Both the position numbers and the translations under genes were made by a program. From NCBI RefSeq assembly GCF_019343105.1, contig NZ_CP073764.1, positions 1,674,001-1,738,000 of the forward strand: a DNA stretch of 64,000 nt. The letters run 5' to 3'. Of this stretch, positions 9,131-18,735 are shown piece after piece. The notes beneath the pieces are model-generated. The model saw only the letters and a list, made by a program, of their open reading frames with translations, was not told where the DNA came from and made no database searches. Each line of letters opens with the position of its first letter. The first letter of the stretch is position 1. The stretch is from Methylovirgula sp. HY1. Lineage in GTDB: Bacteria > Pseudomonadota > Alphaproteobacteria > Rhizobiales > Beijerinckiaceae.

Positions 9131-9748
9131 TCAGCGCGAATAGAATTCGATGACCAGATTGGGCTCCATCAGCACCGGATAGGGCACTTCCGTCGGCAAC
9201 GGGATGCGGGTCATCTTGGCGGTCATCTTGGTGTGATCGGTGTCGACATATTCCGGCACATCGCGCTCGGCGAGGCCGACGGCCTCGAGCACGAGGATCA
9301 TTTGGCGCGAAGCCTCCTTCACCTCGACGACATCGCCGACCTTCACCTGATAGGAGGCGATGTTCACACGCCGTCCGTTCACTTTGACATGGCCGTGATT
9401 GACGAACTGACGCGCGGCGAAGACGGTCGGCACGAATTTGGCGCGATAGACCACCGCATCGAGGCGGCGCTCCAGAAGACCGATGAGATTATCGCCGGAA
9501 TCGCCCTTCATCCGGATCGCTTCGGCGTAATATTTACGGAACTGCTTTTCCGAAATATTGCCGTAATAGCCCTTGAGCTTCTGCTTGGCCTTGAGCTGGG
9601 TGCCGAAATCGGAAAGCTTGCCTTTGCGGCGCTGACCGTGCTGGCCCGGCCCATATTCGCGCCGGTTGACCGGGCTCTTCGGGCGGCCCCAGATGTTCTG
9701 GCCCATCCGGCGGTCGATTTTATATTTGGCTTCTGCGCGCTTCGTCAT
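9131..9748 (-). CDS. rpsD: 30S ribosomal protein S4
   Basis: A 205-residue ribosomal protein and primary 16S rRNA binder. The start [18 protein letters not shown] is the usual alphaproteobacterial one; an upstream in-frame extension to 9826 is not part of the family. The S4/RNA-binding domain with [12 protein letters not shown] and [12 protein letters not shown] is intact. It is encoded alone, as is usual for alphaproteobacteria, and ends at a strong terminator. Confidence 0.97.
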   Translation of the reverse strand: MTKRAEAKYKIDRRMGQNIWGRPKSPVNRREYGPGQHGQRRKGKLSDFGTQLKAKQKLKGYYGNISEKQFRKYYAEAIRMKGDSGDNLIGLLERRLDAVVYRAKFVPTVFAARQFVNHGHVKVNGRRVNIASYQVKVGDVVEVKEASRQMILVLEAVGLAERDVPEYVDTDHTKMTAKMTRIPLPTEVPYPVLMEPNLVIEFYSR

Positions 9749-10101
9749 CGCGTGTCCTGCGAGCTGCGCCGGCAATGGACACGGCAAGCGCCCGTGCCAA
9801 AGCACGTCGCCCAAAACCGCGGCCATCCGCCGGCAAAAGTTGAAGCATACCCTTGATTGGAAACGTCTTTCGACTTTTCCGGGACATGCTCTGGCGGAGG
9901 AACGCGCCCTCCTCTGCCAACCCTTGCAGGCCGGCCGACAGGCGTTCGCTTAAGTTTAAGGAAGCGCCACGGGTGCGTCGGTAGCGGGAAAACCCGCCCG
10001 AAATCAGCACATCGCCGAAACGATGCGCAAGCCGCGTGAGTAATCGTCTTTCGGAGGCGATGTCAAGTTCGGGACCTCCCCCAGCCAGCGCTCAAGCCGG
10101 A
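9749..10101. other. Intergenic region upstream of rpsD
   Basis: The stretch between rpsD and the peroxiredoxin gene holds a partial copy of the dispersed repeat at about 9861-9896 (GACTTTTCCGGGACATGCTC). It also holds a short hairpin, GCGGG-AAAA-CCCGC, at 9984-9997. The rpsD promoter and leader must be here. No gene is convincing. Confidence 0.5.
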
Positions 10102-10665
10102 TTAGCGCGATCGTAGCCAGGCCAGAACCTCGTCGGCATTCTGATCCGGCGGAAACACCGGATAGAAGACATGCTCGACCACCCCGTCCTTGATCACCAG
10201 GGTCAGCCGTTTCAAAAGCGTCAATCCGCTCGTCTCGAATGTCGGCAGCCGCATGGCACGCGCCAGATCGAGATGTTCGTCGGAAAGAAGCGGAAACGGC
10301 AGGTGCAGACGCGCGGCGGCTTCGCGCTGGTAGGCGCCGTCCTGAGTCGAGAGGCCAAACAGATGCGCGACGCCAAGCGCCTGCATCTCGGCAAAATGGT
10401 CGCGGAAGGCGCAAGATTGCGGCGAACATCCGCGCGCCCCTGGAATGAGATCCCACCCATCCGGATTGTCGACCCCCGGCGTTCCCGTCCGCGGATAGGC
10501 ATAGACCACGGTCAGCCCCGGCAGCGCGGCGAGATCGATCTGCGTTCCATCCGTGGCGGGAAGCACAAGGGACGCCATCCGCGCGCCGGCCAAGTGGCGC
10601 GCCGCGCCGTCATCCTGCGGCGCCGGGATCATCGACCAATCGGGAGCATCGACACTGCTTTTCAT
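10102..10665 (-). CDS. Peroxiredoxin (AhpC/TSA, PrxQ-like)
   Basis: From the ATG at 10665 (MKSSVDAPDW) the protein has 187 residues. It has the thioredoxin-fold peroxiredoxin core with two cysteines spaced as in BCP/PrxQ (GCSPQSCAFRD). Between the usual PRTGTPG turn and the first Cys there is an insertion, GVDNPDGWDLIPGARG, typical of a Rhizobiales subgroup as I recall it. It would reduce hydroperoxides using thiols. It is divergent from the alpha/beta hydrolase gene. Confidence 0.82.
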   Translation of the reverse strand: MKSSVDAPDWSMIPAPQDDGAARHLAGARMASLVLPATDGTQIDLAALPGLTVVYAYPRTGTPGVDNPDGWDLIPGARGCSPQSCAFRDHFAEMQALGVAHLFGLSTQDGAYQREAAARLHLPFPLLSDEHLDLARAMRLPTFETSGLTLLKRLTLVIKDGVVEHVFYPVFPPDQNADEVLAWLRSR

Positions 10666-10844
10666 GCTGATCCTCTGCACAAAGATATTCGGCCGGAGAG
10701 ACTGCCCGAACGACACAAAGCGAGCAAGCTGCTTGGGCGCGACGGCCTTTGACCGTAAAGTCGATGGCGAGAATTCGCGGTGAACTCGCTGGCGCCCGCG
10801 CTATCCTTCGTCAGCCAGCACAATAGAATTGACGAGGAATCCCT

Positions 10845-11855
10845 ATGCTCCGCAGCCTCGCTGGCGCCGCCCTTATCCTCGTCGCTGCCATTGCCTGCGC
10901 CGTCGCGGCGCAGGCGCCCCAGCCCGTTAAGCCGCTCGGCATCGGATTGGAGGGGATCGATTACCCCTATCCGGTGCGTTATTTCGATCTGACCGTCCAG
11001 GGCCAGGCGCTCCGCATGGCCTATATGGATGTCGCGCCGACCGGGAAATCGAACGGCGAGGCCGTCGTTCTATTGCATGGCAAGGGCTTTTCGGGCGCCT
11101 ATTGGGCCGGCGTCATTCGTCTGCTGAGCGCGCAAGGCTATCGCGTCGTAGCCCCCGATCAACTCGGCTTCGGCAAATCGGCGAAGCCCGACATCCGCTA
11201 TTCCTTCGATCTTCTCGCCCGCAACACCAAGGCGCTTCTCGATCGTCTCGGCATCGCCAAGGCGGCGATCGTCGGCCATTCCTTCGGCGGCATGTTGGCC
11301 GTCTATTTCGCCAGGGATTATCCGCAGACGACCGCCGTTCTCGTGCTCGAAAATCCGATCGGCCTCGAAGACTATCGCGCGGCGATCAAGCCGATTGCGC
11401 TCGCCACACTATTTGCGACCGAGATGCAGCAGACGCCGCAGACCTATCGCGCCTTCATGCATGCGTTTTTCCTCGGCTGGCCGCCGGAAGCGGAACATGC
11501 CGTCGACATTTTTGCGCGCGTCTTGAAGAGTCCTGAATATCCACGTTGGGCAATGGCCTCGGCGCTCATCTATCAGATGATTTTCGACGAGCCGATCCGG
11601 CAGGAATATCGATATTTGCAAATGCCGGTGCTGCTGATCATCGGGCAAAACGACCATTCGGTGTTCTTTCGCCGCTATGCGCCGCCGGAAGCGACGAAGG
11701 GATTAGGCCATTGGGCCGAACTCGGTCGCGCCGCCGTGAAAGATATCCCCGATGGTCGCCTAGCCGAGATCGCAGGCTCCGGCCATATCCCGCATATCGA
11801 ACAGCCAGCGGCATTCGACGCGGCGCTCACGACGTTTTTGAAGGAAAAGTTTTAG
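10845..11855 (+). CDS. Exported alpha/beta hydrolase
   Basis: A 336-residue protein with a Sec signal peptide (MLRSLAGAALILVAAIACAV, probable cleavage after AAQA). It has a complete alpha/beta hydrolase fold: an HGKGFSG oxyanion block, the nucleophile in GHSFGGM, the acid near IIGQNDHSV, and the His in GSGHIPHIEQP. It probably acts in the periplasm on an ester or epoxide; the substrate is unknown. A hairpin terminator shared with the convergent quinone oxidoreductase follows. Confidence 0.85.
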   Translation: MLRSLAGAALILVAAIACAVAAQAPQPVKPLGIGLEGIDYPYPVRYFDLTVQGQALRMAYMDVAPTGKSNGEAVVLLHGKGFSGAYWAGVIRLLSAQGYRVVAPDQLGFGKSAKPDIRYSFDLLARNTKALLDRLGIAKAAIVGHSFGGMLAVYFARDYPQTTAVLVLENPIGLEDYRAAIKPIALATLFATEMQQTPQTYRAFMHAFFLGWPPEAEHAVDIFARVLKSPEYPRWAMASALIYQMIFDEPIRQEYRYLQMPVLLIIGQNDHSVFFRRYAPPEATKGLGHWAELGRAAVKDIPDGRLAEIAGSGHIPHIEQPAAFDAALTTFLKEKF

Positions 11856-11860
11856 CGATG

Positions 11861-11898
11861 GGCGCCGACCCTCTCCGGCCGAGAGAGGGTCAGCGCGC
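11861..11898. terminator. Bidirectional hairpin between convergent genes
   Basis: GACCCTCTC at 11867-11875 pairs with GAGAGGGTC at 11883-11891, with extra GC pairing outside it. There is no long T-run. Its place between two convergent stops supports a terminator role. Confidence 0.55.
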
Positions 11899-11900
11899 CC

Positions 11901-12908
11901 TTACTTCCCGGTCAGCAGCAAGATCTTGCCCGCATGACTCGAGGATTCCATCATTTCATGCGCCGTCCGCGCATCTTCGAGCGGGAAGGTCGCATGGATG
12001 ATCGGCTTCGCCTTGCCGTCATCGAGCAAGGGCCAGACTTTTGCGCGCAAAGCCTCGGCGACTTCCGCCTTTTGCGCAAGGCTGCGCGAACGCAAGGTCG
12101 AGCCGGTGAGCGTCAAGCGCTTCAGCATCACCAGCATGAAATTGAAATTTTCGACGATGCTCGATTGCAGGAAGGCGATCTGCACGAGCCGGCCTTCGAC
12201 CGCAAGGATCGACAGATTTTTCTGCATATAGGCGCCGCCGACCATATCGAGAATGACGTCGACACCCTTCTTCTGAGTGAATTTCTTCACCGCTTCGACG
12301 AAATCTTCCGTCTTATAATCAATCGCGAGATCGGCACCGAGCGTCTTGCAGAAGGCGCATTTCTCCGGCGATCCGGCGGTGGTGATCACCGTCGCACCGA
12401 AGAGCTTGGCGAGTTGAATGGCGGTCGAGCCAATCCCGCTCGATCCGCCATGGACGAGAAACGTCTCGCCCGGCCGCAGCCGCCCGCGGGTGAAGACATT
12501 GTCATAGACGGTGAAGAAGGTTTCAGGCAGGCCGCCCGCTTCGACCAGGCTCAAAGGCCGCGGCACCGGCAGGCAGAGCGGCGCCTCGGCCAGCGCGTAA
12601 TCGGCATAGCCGCCGGAGCCCAAGAGCGCGCAGACGGCATCGCCTTCGCGCAGCGTCGTCACTCCCTCGCCGAGCGCGACGACACGGCCTGAGATTTCGA
12701 GGCCCGGAATGTTCGATTCGCCAGCCGGCGGCGGATAATTTCCGGACCGCTGGATGCAATCGGGCCGATTAATGCCGGCGGCCACGACTTCGACCAGAAC
12801 TTTACCAGGGCCTGGCTGCGGGACCGGCGCTTCGCCGATCCGAATCACGTCGGGGGCCCCCGTACCGTCGAAATAGACCTGACGCATCATCGCTGGCAGA
12901 GCCACCAT
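11901..12908 (-). CDS. NAD(P)H-quinone oxidoreductase, zinc-independent MDR family
   Basis: A 335-residue medium-chain dehydrogenase/reductase of the QOR/PIG3 type that reduces quinones or enones with NADPH. The nucleotide-binding motif is HGGSSGIGSTAIQLAK at about residues 148-163. The Zn ligands of alcohol dehydrogenases are absent. The N-terminal signature is GINRPDCIQRSGNYPPP. Intact and full length. It is monocistronic and convergent with the preceding hydrolase. Confidence 0.9.
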   Translation of the reverse strand: MVALPAMMRQVYFDGTGAPDVIRIGEAPVPQPGPGKVLVEVVAAGINRPDCIQRSGNYPPPAGESNIPGLEISGRVVALGEGVTTLREGDAVCALLGSGGYADYALAEAPLCLPVPRPLSLVEAGGLPETFFTVYDNVFTRGRLRPGETFLVHGGSSGIGSTAIQLAKLFGATVITTAGSPEKCAFCKTLGADLAIDYKTEDFVEAVKKFTQKKGVDVILDMVGGAYMQKNLSILAVEGRLVQIAFLQSSIVENFNFMLVMLKRLTLTGSTLRSRSLAQKAEVAEALRAKVWPLLDDGKAKPIIHATFPLEDARTAHEMMESSSHAGKILLLTGK

Positions 12909-13084
12909 ATCCGTCTCCTAAATTTTCCTTTATGATCCCGCAGTATCTTCATAAATCCTTTTCATAGCATGTGAATAGAACCTCTAAGCCCGTTGCCGCC
13001 GGCACAGGAACGGACGGCGCTTAAGGGACAAGTCGGCGAAGCCGCGCCGGTCTTACGGGACAAAATACCCCCGGACTCCTTGTA

Positions 13085-13112
13085 ATGCGGCCGAAAAAGA
13101 GGCCGCATGTTT
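13085..13112. terminator. Hairpin in the region before gntR
   Basis: ATGCGGCC at 13085-13092 and GGCCGCAT at 13101-13108 form an 8-bp perfect stem with an eight-base loop. A weak GTTT follows. It may be an isolated terminator or attenuator. The rest of 12909-13222 shows no gene. Confidence 0.4.
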
Positions 13113-13222
13113 AAGCTAAGTCACGGTGGGCGATTCCATAAATGACGGACAGACCTTCTGTCGCCTTGCTGACGAACCACGGGCCGGCTATGCCCAAACT
13201 GGGACGCCTTCTGTCTAAAGGG

Positions 13223-13239
13223 TGGTACGCAGTATACCA
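13223..13239. promoter_or_regulatory. GntR-type operator, site 1
   Basis: TGGTAC-GCAGT-ATACCA is an inverted repeat of two 6-bp half sites around five bases, 79 bp before the regulator's ATG. The same 6-5-6 pattern recurs at five other places in the oxalate island. Confidence 0.6.
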
Positions 13240-13278
13240 ATTTCCTACCGCTACAATGGCATTAGAAATGTTGACTAT

Positions 13279-13295
13279 TGGCATTTGGTATGCCA
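13279..13295. promoter_or_regulatory. GntR-type operator, site 2
   Basis: TGGCAT-TTGGT-ATGCCA is a perfect 6-5-6 palindrome ending 22 bp before the gntR start codon, where a bound regulator would block its own transcription. Confidence 0.65.
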
Positions 13296-13317
13296 CACTT
13301 AACGAAAGGTCAGGCAT

Positions 13318-14061
13318 ATGACAAATCTACCTCATTCGCGCACGGCATCATCCTCGAAGCGGTCGCTCAACGCGGCTAATGACGAGTTGTTTCCGCGGAT
13401 TCGCACGGAGGAGAGCTTCAAGAGCAAGGTCTATACTGCACTGAAGGATGCCATCATCAAGATGGACGTCTATTCGCAGCCGGCGCCGGTGATGCTCGAC
13501 GAGCGCGAATTGTCGGATCGGCTTGGCGTCAGCCGCACGCCGATTCGCGAGGCCGTCGCGATGCTCGAACAGGATGGCTTTTTGCGCACCGTGCCGCGGC
13601 GCGGAATTCTCGTCGTGCGCAAGACCAAGCGCGAAATCATCGAAATGGTGCAGGCCTGGGCGGCGCTCGAAAGCATGGCCGTGCGTCTCATCACGCTCGA
13701 TCCAAATGCCGATGTCGCGTCCCTGCGGCAGATCTTCAAAGACTTCAGCGACGCTCACAAACCGACGGAACATCTCAACGAATATTCCTCGGCCAACATC
13801 GCCTTCCATCAGGCGATCATTCGCATGAGCGGCTCACAAGTGCTCTGCGACATTACCGATAACCTTCTACTTCATGTGCGTGGAATCCGGCAGCTGACCA
13901 TCGGTAAGCTGGATCGCGCGCAGCGTTCCATCGAAGACCATCTCGCCATCATCACTGCGATTGAAAATCGCGAGACGGAAACCGCCGAAAAATTGTCTCG
14001 CGAGCATACGCTCGGTCTGGCGGCGTTCATCGAAGAACACGGCAACGAATTGTTCGAATGA
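13318..14061 (+). CDS. GntR family (FCD subfamily) regulator of the oxalate genes
   Basis: A 247-residue transcription factor. The winged helix-turn-helix lies at about residues 35-100 with the recognition-helix block DRLGVSRTPIREAVAMLEQDGFL. The C-terminal all-helical FCD domain carries candidate metal/ligand residues, e.g. H in ANIAFHQAII and in EDHLAIITAI. It heads the oxalate cluster on the same strand. Two operator-like palindromes lie directly upstream, suggesting autoregulation. The ligand is presumably an oxalate-pathway compound; that is inference. Confidence 0.88.
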   Translation: MTNLPHSRTASSSKRSLNAANDELFPRIRTEESFKSKVYTALKDAIIKMDVYSQPAPVMLDERELSDRLGVSRTPIREAVAMLEQDGFLRTVPRRGILVVRKTKREIIEMVQAWAALESMAVRLITLDPNADVASLRQIFKDFSDAHKPTEHLNEYSSANIAFHQAIIRMSGSQVLCDITDNLLLHVRGIRQLTIGKLDRAQRSIEDHLAIITAIENRETETAEKLSREHTLGLAAFIEEHGNELFE

Positions 14062-14172
14062 GCGGTCCTCGCCGGCTCCGGCCGAGCCTCGATGTCCGCT
14101 CAAGTTTAGTCAGTTGCATTCACGTTCGGGGGAACACCGACAGGATGCATGCGGAAATCGAGGGAGGACAGA

Positions 14173-15984
14173 ATGTCGGCAGCCGTCAAGGAAACGACAA
14201 CTGCGGACGATACGCGGAAGGCAAAATCGCTGGACGCGTACATCGTCTCGGGCGGCGATTTTGATATAGCTACGGCCGAGGCCGCGCAGCAGGAGCTGAC
14301 GGACGGCTTTCACCTTGTCATCGACGCGCTCAAACTCAACGGCATCACCACGATCTACGGCGTGCCCGGCATCCCGATCACGGACTTGGGCCGTATCGCG
14401 CAGGCCGAAGGCATGCGCGTCATCTCGTTCCGGCATGAGCAGCATGCCGGCAATGCGGCGGCAATCGCCGGCTTTCTGACGAAGAAGCCAGGCATCTGCC
14501 TTACAGTATCGGCGCCCGGCTTTCTCAACGGTCTGACTGCGCTGGCCAATGCCACGACCAATTGCTTTCCGATGATCCTGATCAGTGGTTCGTCCGAGCG
14601 CGAGATCGTCGATCTGCAGCAGGGCGACTATGAGGAGATGGACCAGCTCGCCGTCGCCAAGCCCTTCTGCAAGGCGGCCTTCCGCGTGCTGCATGCGCAA
14701 GACATCGGCATTGCCGTGGCGCGCGCGATACGCGCCGCTGTTTCCGGCCGCCCGGGCGGCGTCTATCTCGATTTGCCAGCCAAACTTTTTTCTCAGGCTA
14801 TGAATGCAGCGGCTGGAACCAAGTCCCTTGTCAAGGTCATCGATCCAGCGCCTGCCCAGCTTCCCGCTCCCGCCGCTGTCGCGCGTGCGCTCGATGTGCT
14901 GAAGAGTGCCAAGCGGCCCCTGATCATTCTCGGCAAAGGCGCCGCCTATGCGCAGGCCGACGACACGATCCGCGCCTTAGTCGAGAAGAGCGGCATTCCT
15001 TATCTGCCGATGAGCATGGCCAAAGGTCTGCTACCCGACACGCATCCGCAGTCGGCGGCCGCGGCGCGCTCCTTAGTGCTGAAGGAAGCCGATGTCGTGA
15101 TGCTGATCGGCGCCCGCCTCAACTGGCTGCTGTCGCATGGCAAGGGCAATACCTGGGGCGCACCGGGCACGCAGAAATTCATTCAGATCGACATCGAGCC
15201 CAAGGAAATGGACTCGAATGTCGAGATCGTCGCACCGGTGGTCGGTGACATTGGCTCCTGTGTATCGGCGCTTCTCGAAGGCGTCGATGGCACCTGGTCG
15301 GCGCCGTCGGTCGAATGGATCAGCGCCATCAATGCGCGCAAGGAAGCCAACCTTGCCAAGATGTCGTCGAAGCTGATGAAGCATTCGATGCCGATGGATT
15401 TCCACAGCGCGCTCGGCGTGCTGCGCACCATCATCAAAGAGCGGCCGGATGCCATCCTCGTCAATGAAGGCGCCAACACGCTCGATCTCGCACGCGGCGT
15501 GATCGACATGTATCAGCCGCGCAAACGCCTGGACGTCGGCACCTGGGGCGTCATGGGCATCGGCATGGGCTTTTCCATCGCGGCTGCCGTAGAGACCGGC
15601 AAACCCGTGCTCGCAATCGAAGGCGACAGTGCCTTTGGCTTCTCCGGCATGGAAGTCGAAACCATCTGCCGCTACAATCTGCCGGTCTGCATTGTCGTCT
15701 TCAACAATAACGGCATCTATCGCGGGACCGACATCAATCCGACCGGGGATTCGGACCTTGCGCCAACCCTCTTCGTCAAAGACGCCCGCTACGACAAGAT
15801 GATCGAAGCGTTCGGTGGCGTCGGCGTCCATGTGACAACGCCGGATGAACTGCAGCGCGCCGTCAACGCTGCGATGGACTCGGGCAGGCCGACGCTCATC
15901 AATGCCGCGATCGATCCCGCGGCCGGCTCCGAGAGCGGCAACATCGGCAATCTCAATCCGCAAAGCTTGGTTCGCAAGAAATGA
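14173..15984 (+). CDS. oxc: Oxalyl-CoA decarboxylase
   Basis: A ThDP-dependent enzyme converting oxalyl-CoA to formyl-CoA and CO2. From ATG 14173, preceded by GGGAGGA, it has 603 residues; an ATG 24 nt upstream lacks a ribosome site. The N-terminal pyrimidine domain has [13 protein letters not shown] and the catalytic Glu in [11 protein letters not shown]. The ThDP/Mg motif begins GDSAFGFSG at about residue 483 and ends in FNNNGIYRG. The N-terminus carries an extra stretch of about 35 residues relative to Oxalobacter Oxc as I remember it. Partner of the Frc genes downstream. Confidence 0.95.
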   Translation: MSAAVKETTTADDTRKAKSLDAYIVSGGDFDIATAEAAQQELTDGFHLVIDALKLNGITTIYGVPGIPITDLGRIAQAEGMRVISFRHEQHAGNAAAIAGFLTKKPGICLTVSAPGFLNGLTALANATTNCFPMILISGSSEREIVDLQQGDYEEMDQLAVAKPFCKAAFRVLHAQDIGIAVARAIRAAVSGRPGGVYLDLPAKLFSQAMNAAAGTKSLVKVIDPAPAQLPAPAAVARALDVLKSAKRPLIILGKGAAYAQADDTIRALVEKSGIPYLPMSMAKGLLPDTHPQSAAAARSLVLKEADVVMLIGARLNWLLSHGKGNTWGAPGTQKFIQIDIEPKEMDSNVEIVAPVVGDIGSCVSALLEGVDGTWSAPSVEWISAINARKEANLAKMSSKLMKHSMPMDFHSALGVLRTIIKERPDAILVNEGANTLDLARGVIDMYQPRKRLDVGTWGVMGIGMGFSIAAAVETGKPVLAIEGDSAFGFSGMEVETICRYNLPVCIVVFNNNGIYRGTDINPTGDSDLAPTLFVKDARYDKMIEAFGGVGVHVTTPDELQRAVNAAMDSGRPTLINAAIDPAAGSESGNIGNLNPQSLVRKK

Positions 15985-15999
15985 ACGATCGGACGGTCT

Positions 16000-16020
16000 G
16001 GCGAGGCAATCTGCCTCGCC
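16000..16020 (+). terminator. Hairpin after oxc
   Basis: GGCGAGGCA and TGCCTCGCC form a perfect 9-bp stem with a three-base loop 15 nt after the oxc stop. It has no T-run, so it may only reduce readthrough or protect the 3' end. The remaining stretch up to about 16320 contains nothing I can name. Confidence 0.5.
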
Positions 16021-16319
16021 GGTTCCGCCCGACGACGCGAATGGATGCACGGCGGCGAGCGGCTTTGCAGTTTGGCGATCGACGACGCGGGATCCGTCCC
16101 AGCTTTGCCCGCGCCCACCCTTTCGTTTTAGGCGATCGACACCGCCCGCACTGCCGCGCCGCGTCGCAGGCGATGATCGAGTGAAGACTCGAAGCGCCTC
16201 AAAGCTGCACCGTTGGAAGAGTGAGAACATCTCCAGGCGAACCATTCCGCTCCGTCTGAACATGTTCTGCCAGAAACCGAGGAAAGGGATCTGCCGTTTG
16301 GGCAAGATCGCGTGTGACA

Positions 16320-16763
16320 ATGCTACCGTCCATTGATTTCGCCGAACTCGTCAGAGCCGCGGGCGACGCAATCGTCGCGTGCGATGGCGCTGGCCTCATC
16401 ATTCTGTGGAATCCGGCCGCGGAACGCATCTTCGGTTTCAGCGAAAGCGAAGCGCTCGGCCAATCGCTTGATCTGATCATCCCCGAACGCCAGCGGCAAC
16501 GCCATTGGCACGGCTATCATCAGACCATGCGCACCGGCGAGACGCGCTATGCGACCGACCTGCTGAAAGTGCCGGCCCTGCACAAGGATGGCCGCACCTT
16601 GTCGATCGCCTTCACAGTCTCGTTGCTTCAATCGGCGGATCGGCCCGCTGCGATTGTCGCGATCATTCGCGATGAAACCGCACGCTGGACCGATGAACGC
16701 AATTTACGCAAGCGCGTGGCCGAACTCGAATCTCAGCTCAGTGAAGCCAGCGGGGTGAAGTGA
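16320..16763 (+). CDS. Single PAS-domain protein in the oxalate cluster
   Basis: A 147-residue protein (a GTG two codons upstream is an alternative start) made almost wholly of one PAS domain at about residues 8-125. It has the blocks DAIVACDGAGLIILWNPAAERIFGF and DLIIPERQRQRHW, ending in a short coiled coil (RKRVAELESQLSEA). No kinase, GGDEF or HTH output domain is attached. It sits between oxc and frc on the same strand, so a sensory or protein-interaction role in oxalate metabolism is inferred, not shown. Confidence 0.8.
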   Translation: MLPSIDFAELVRAAGDAIVACDGAGLIILWNPAAERIFGFSESEALGQSLDLIIPERQRQRHWHGYHQTMRTGETRYATDLLKVPALHKDGRTLSIAFTVSLLQSADRPAAIVAIIRDETARWTDERNLRKRVAELESQLSEASGVK

Positions 16764-16895
16764 TTGCGCAACGCCAAAGCCATTCGATCTGAGCAAGGTT
16801 TCCGCCCGTAAACGGGGGAGCATTCACTTCCAGACAGAGTTCTCTCGCGAACTGCTTCCGGAACAAAGTAAAACCCAGGATAAGGAAATGTACCA

Positions 16896-18146
16896 ATGAG
16901 CAAACCACTCGAAGGTATCAAGATCATCGACTTTACTCATGTCCAGGCGGGCCCCGCCTGCACGCAACTTCTGGCCTGGTTTGGCGCCAACGTGATCAAG
17001 GTAGAACGCCCCGGCTCCGGCGACGTCACGCGCTCGCAGCTGCGCGACATTTCGAACGCGGATGCGCTCTATTTCACAATGCTGAACAGCAACAAGAAGT
17101 CGCTGACTTTGGATACGAAGACGCCGCAAGGCAAGCAGGTGCTCGAAAAGCTGATCAAGGAATCCGACGTGCTGGTCGAAAATTTCGGACCCGGCGCGCT
17201 CGACCGGATGGGCTTCACCTGGGAGCGCATCAACGAGCTCAATCCAGGCATGATCGTCGCGTCGGTGAAAGGCTTCAGCGACGGACACCATTATGAAGAC
17301 CTCAAGGTCTATGAGAATGTCGCGCAATGCGCCGGCGGGGCGGCCTCGACGACCGGCTTCTGGGACGGGCCGCCGACGGTGAGTGGTGCCGCGCTCGGCG
17401 ACAGCAATACCGGCATGCATCTCGCCATCGGCATCCTCACGGCGCTGCATCAGCGCAGCAAGACCGGCAAGGGCCAGAAGGTCGCCGTGTCCATGCAGGA
17501 TAGCGTGCTCAATCTCTGCCGCGTCAAGCTGCGCGATCAGCAACGCCTGGATCGTGTCGGCTATCTCGAGGAATATCCGCAATATCCGCACGGCAAGTTC
17601 ACCGATGTCGTGCCGCGTGGCGGCAATGCCGGCGGCGGCGGTCAGCCCGGCTGGGTCTTGAAATGCAAAGGCTGGGAAACCGATCCGAACGCCTATATTT
17701 ATTTCACCATTCAGGGCCATGCCTGGGCGCCGATCTGCAAGGCATTGAACAAGCCGGAATGGATCGACGATCCAGCCTATACGACGGCCGAGGCACGGCA
17801 GGACAAGATCTTCGACATTTTCGCCACCATCGAAGATTGGCTGAAGGACAAGACCAAATTCGAAGCGGTCGACATCCTGCGCAAGTTCGACATCCCCTGC
17901 GCGCCGGTGCTGTCGATGAAGGAAATCGCCAACGACCCGTCGCTGCGGGCGAGCGGCACGATCGTCGAAGTCGATCACAAAGAGCGCGGCAAATATCTCA
18001 CTGTCGGCAGCCCGATCAAATTCTCCGACATGACGGTCGAAGTCACCGCTTCGCCGCTGCTCGGTGAACATACGGATGAGGTGCTCGCGACCCTCGGTTA
18101 TTCGCCCGAGCAGATCGCCGAACTGCATGCGGCCCACGCCGTCTAG
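16896..18146 (+). CDS. frc: Formyl-CoA:oxalate CoA-transferase, copy 1
   Basis: A class III CoA-transferase of 416 residues that moves CoA from formyl-CoA to oxalate, feeding Oxc. The catalytic Asp lies in [12 protein letters not shown], equivalent to Asp169 of Oxalobacter Frc. The glycine loop that closes over the active site is intact (NAGGGGQPG). The N-terminal block [17 protein letters not shown] binds CoA. AAGGAA precedes the ATG. It has its own terminator at 18273, so the second copy is a separate unit. Closely similar to the Oxalobacter enzyme along its length. Confidence 0.95.
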   Translation: MSKPLEGIKIIDFTHVQAGPACTQLLAWFGANVIKVERPGSGDVTRSQLRDISNADALYFTMLNSNKKSLTLDTKTPQGKQVLEKLIKESDVLVENFGPGALDRMGFTWERINELNPGMIVASVKGFSDGHHYEDLKVYENVAQCAGGAASTTGFWDGPPTVSGAALGDSNTGMHLAIGILTALHQRSKTGKGQKVAVSMQDSVLNLCRVKLRDQQRLDRVGYLEEYPQYPHGKFTDVVPRGGNAGGGGQPGWVLKCKGWETDPNAYIYFTIQGHAWAPICKALNKPEWIDDPAYTTAEARQDKIFDIFATIEDWLKDKTKFEAVDILRKFDIPCAPVLSMKEIANDPSLRASGTIVEVDHKERGKYLTVGSPIKFSDMTVEVTASPLLGEHTDEVLATLGYSPEQIAELHAAHAV

Positions 18147-18272
18147 AGCGTTTTCCGACCGGAGGAAAATCATCCAATCAAAGGACACACCCAAGACGGC
18201 GATCTGGCCAAGCAATCCCCAGGTCTTTCCGATCGGCTTTCGGAAAGACCCCACTTCGGAAAAGTCCCGGCA

Positions 18273-18301
18273 CGGCGCGCAAATGTGCGCCGTTTTTTTT
18301 A
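18273..18301 (+). terminator. Rho-independent terminator of frc copy 1
   Basis: An 8-bp stem CGGCGCGC/GTGCGCCG (one G-U pair) with loop AAAT at 18273-18292 is followed by nine T. It ends the unit of frc copy 1. A fragment of the dispersed repeat (CTAGAGCGTTTTCCGACCGG) lies just after the frc stop. Confidence 0.85.
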
Positions 18302-18735
18302 ATTGACGACAAGCTTGGTCCCGCCGCTCATCGAGCCGCACGACATCAAACGGACCAAAGCGCGAGCGCCTTTGCCTGCAGCGCGCCGATGCGGCAATTC
18401 GGCACGGCGCGCCGCATATCGCCCCACCTAGGCGATATCCCGCGCCGGGGCCGCAGCGACACGGCAAGTTGGTAGGCATCCATACTATTCCCCAGACAGC
18501 ATAGCTGCGGTCGCATTCCTCCCCCAAATGGCCATAGGCCTCTAGGCCAATGGCGTAAACCATGTATAAATGAATGCTGGGATGTCGTGCGCCAAATCCA
18601 CAAAGATGGCGGCATATTCTCCAATCATGGCGGCGCAGAAGCGTAACGGTTTGGATCAGGTATTCGATGTTGCTCTTGCGGCGGTAGTGCGCGGAATCGA
18701 CTCGCACATTCAGAATGAAGGAGTGGAGTGAACGA
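18302..18735. other. Intergenic region between the two frc genes
   Basis: About 430 bases between the frc-1 terminator and frc copy 2. I see no supported gene and no good copy of the GntR-type operator. A promoter for frc copy 2 must be here, and the lack of an operator suggests it may be regulated differently from the transporters. Confidence 0.4.
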
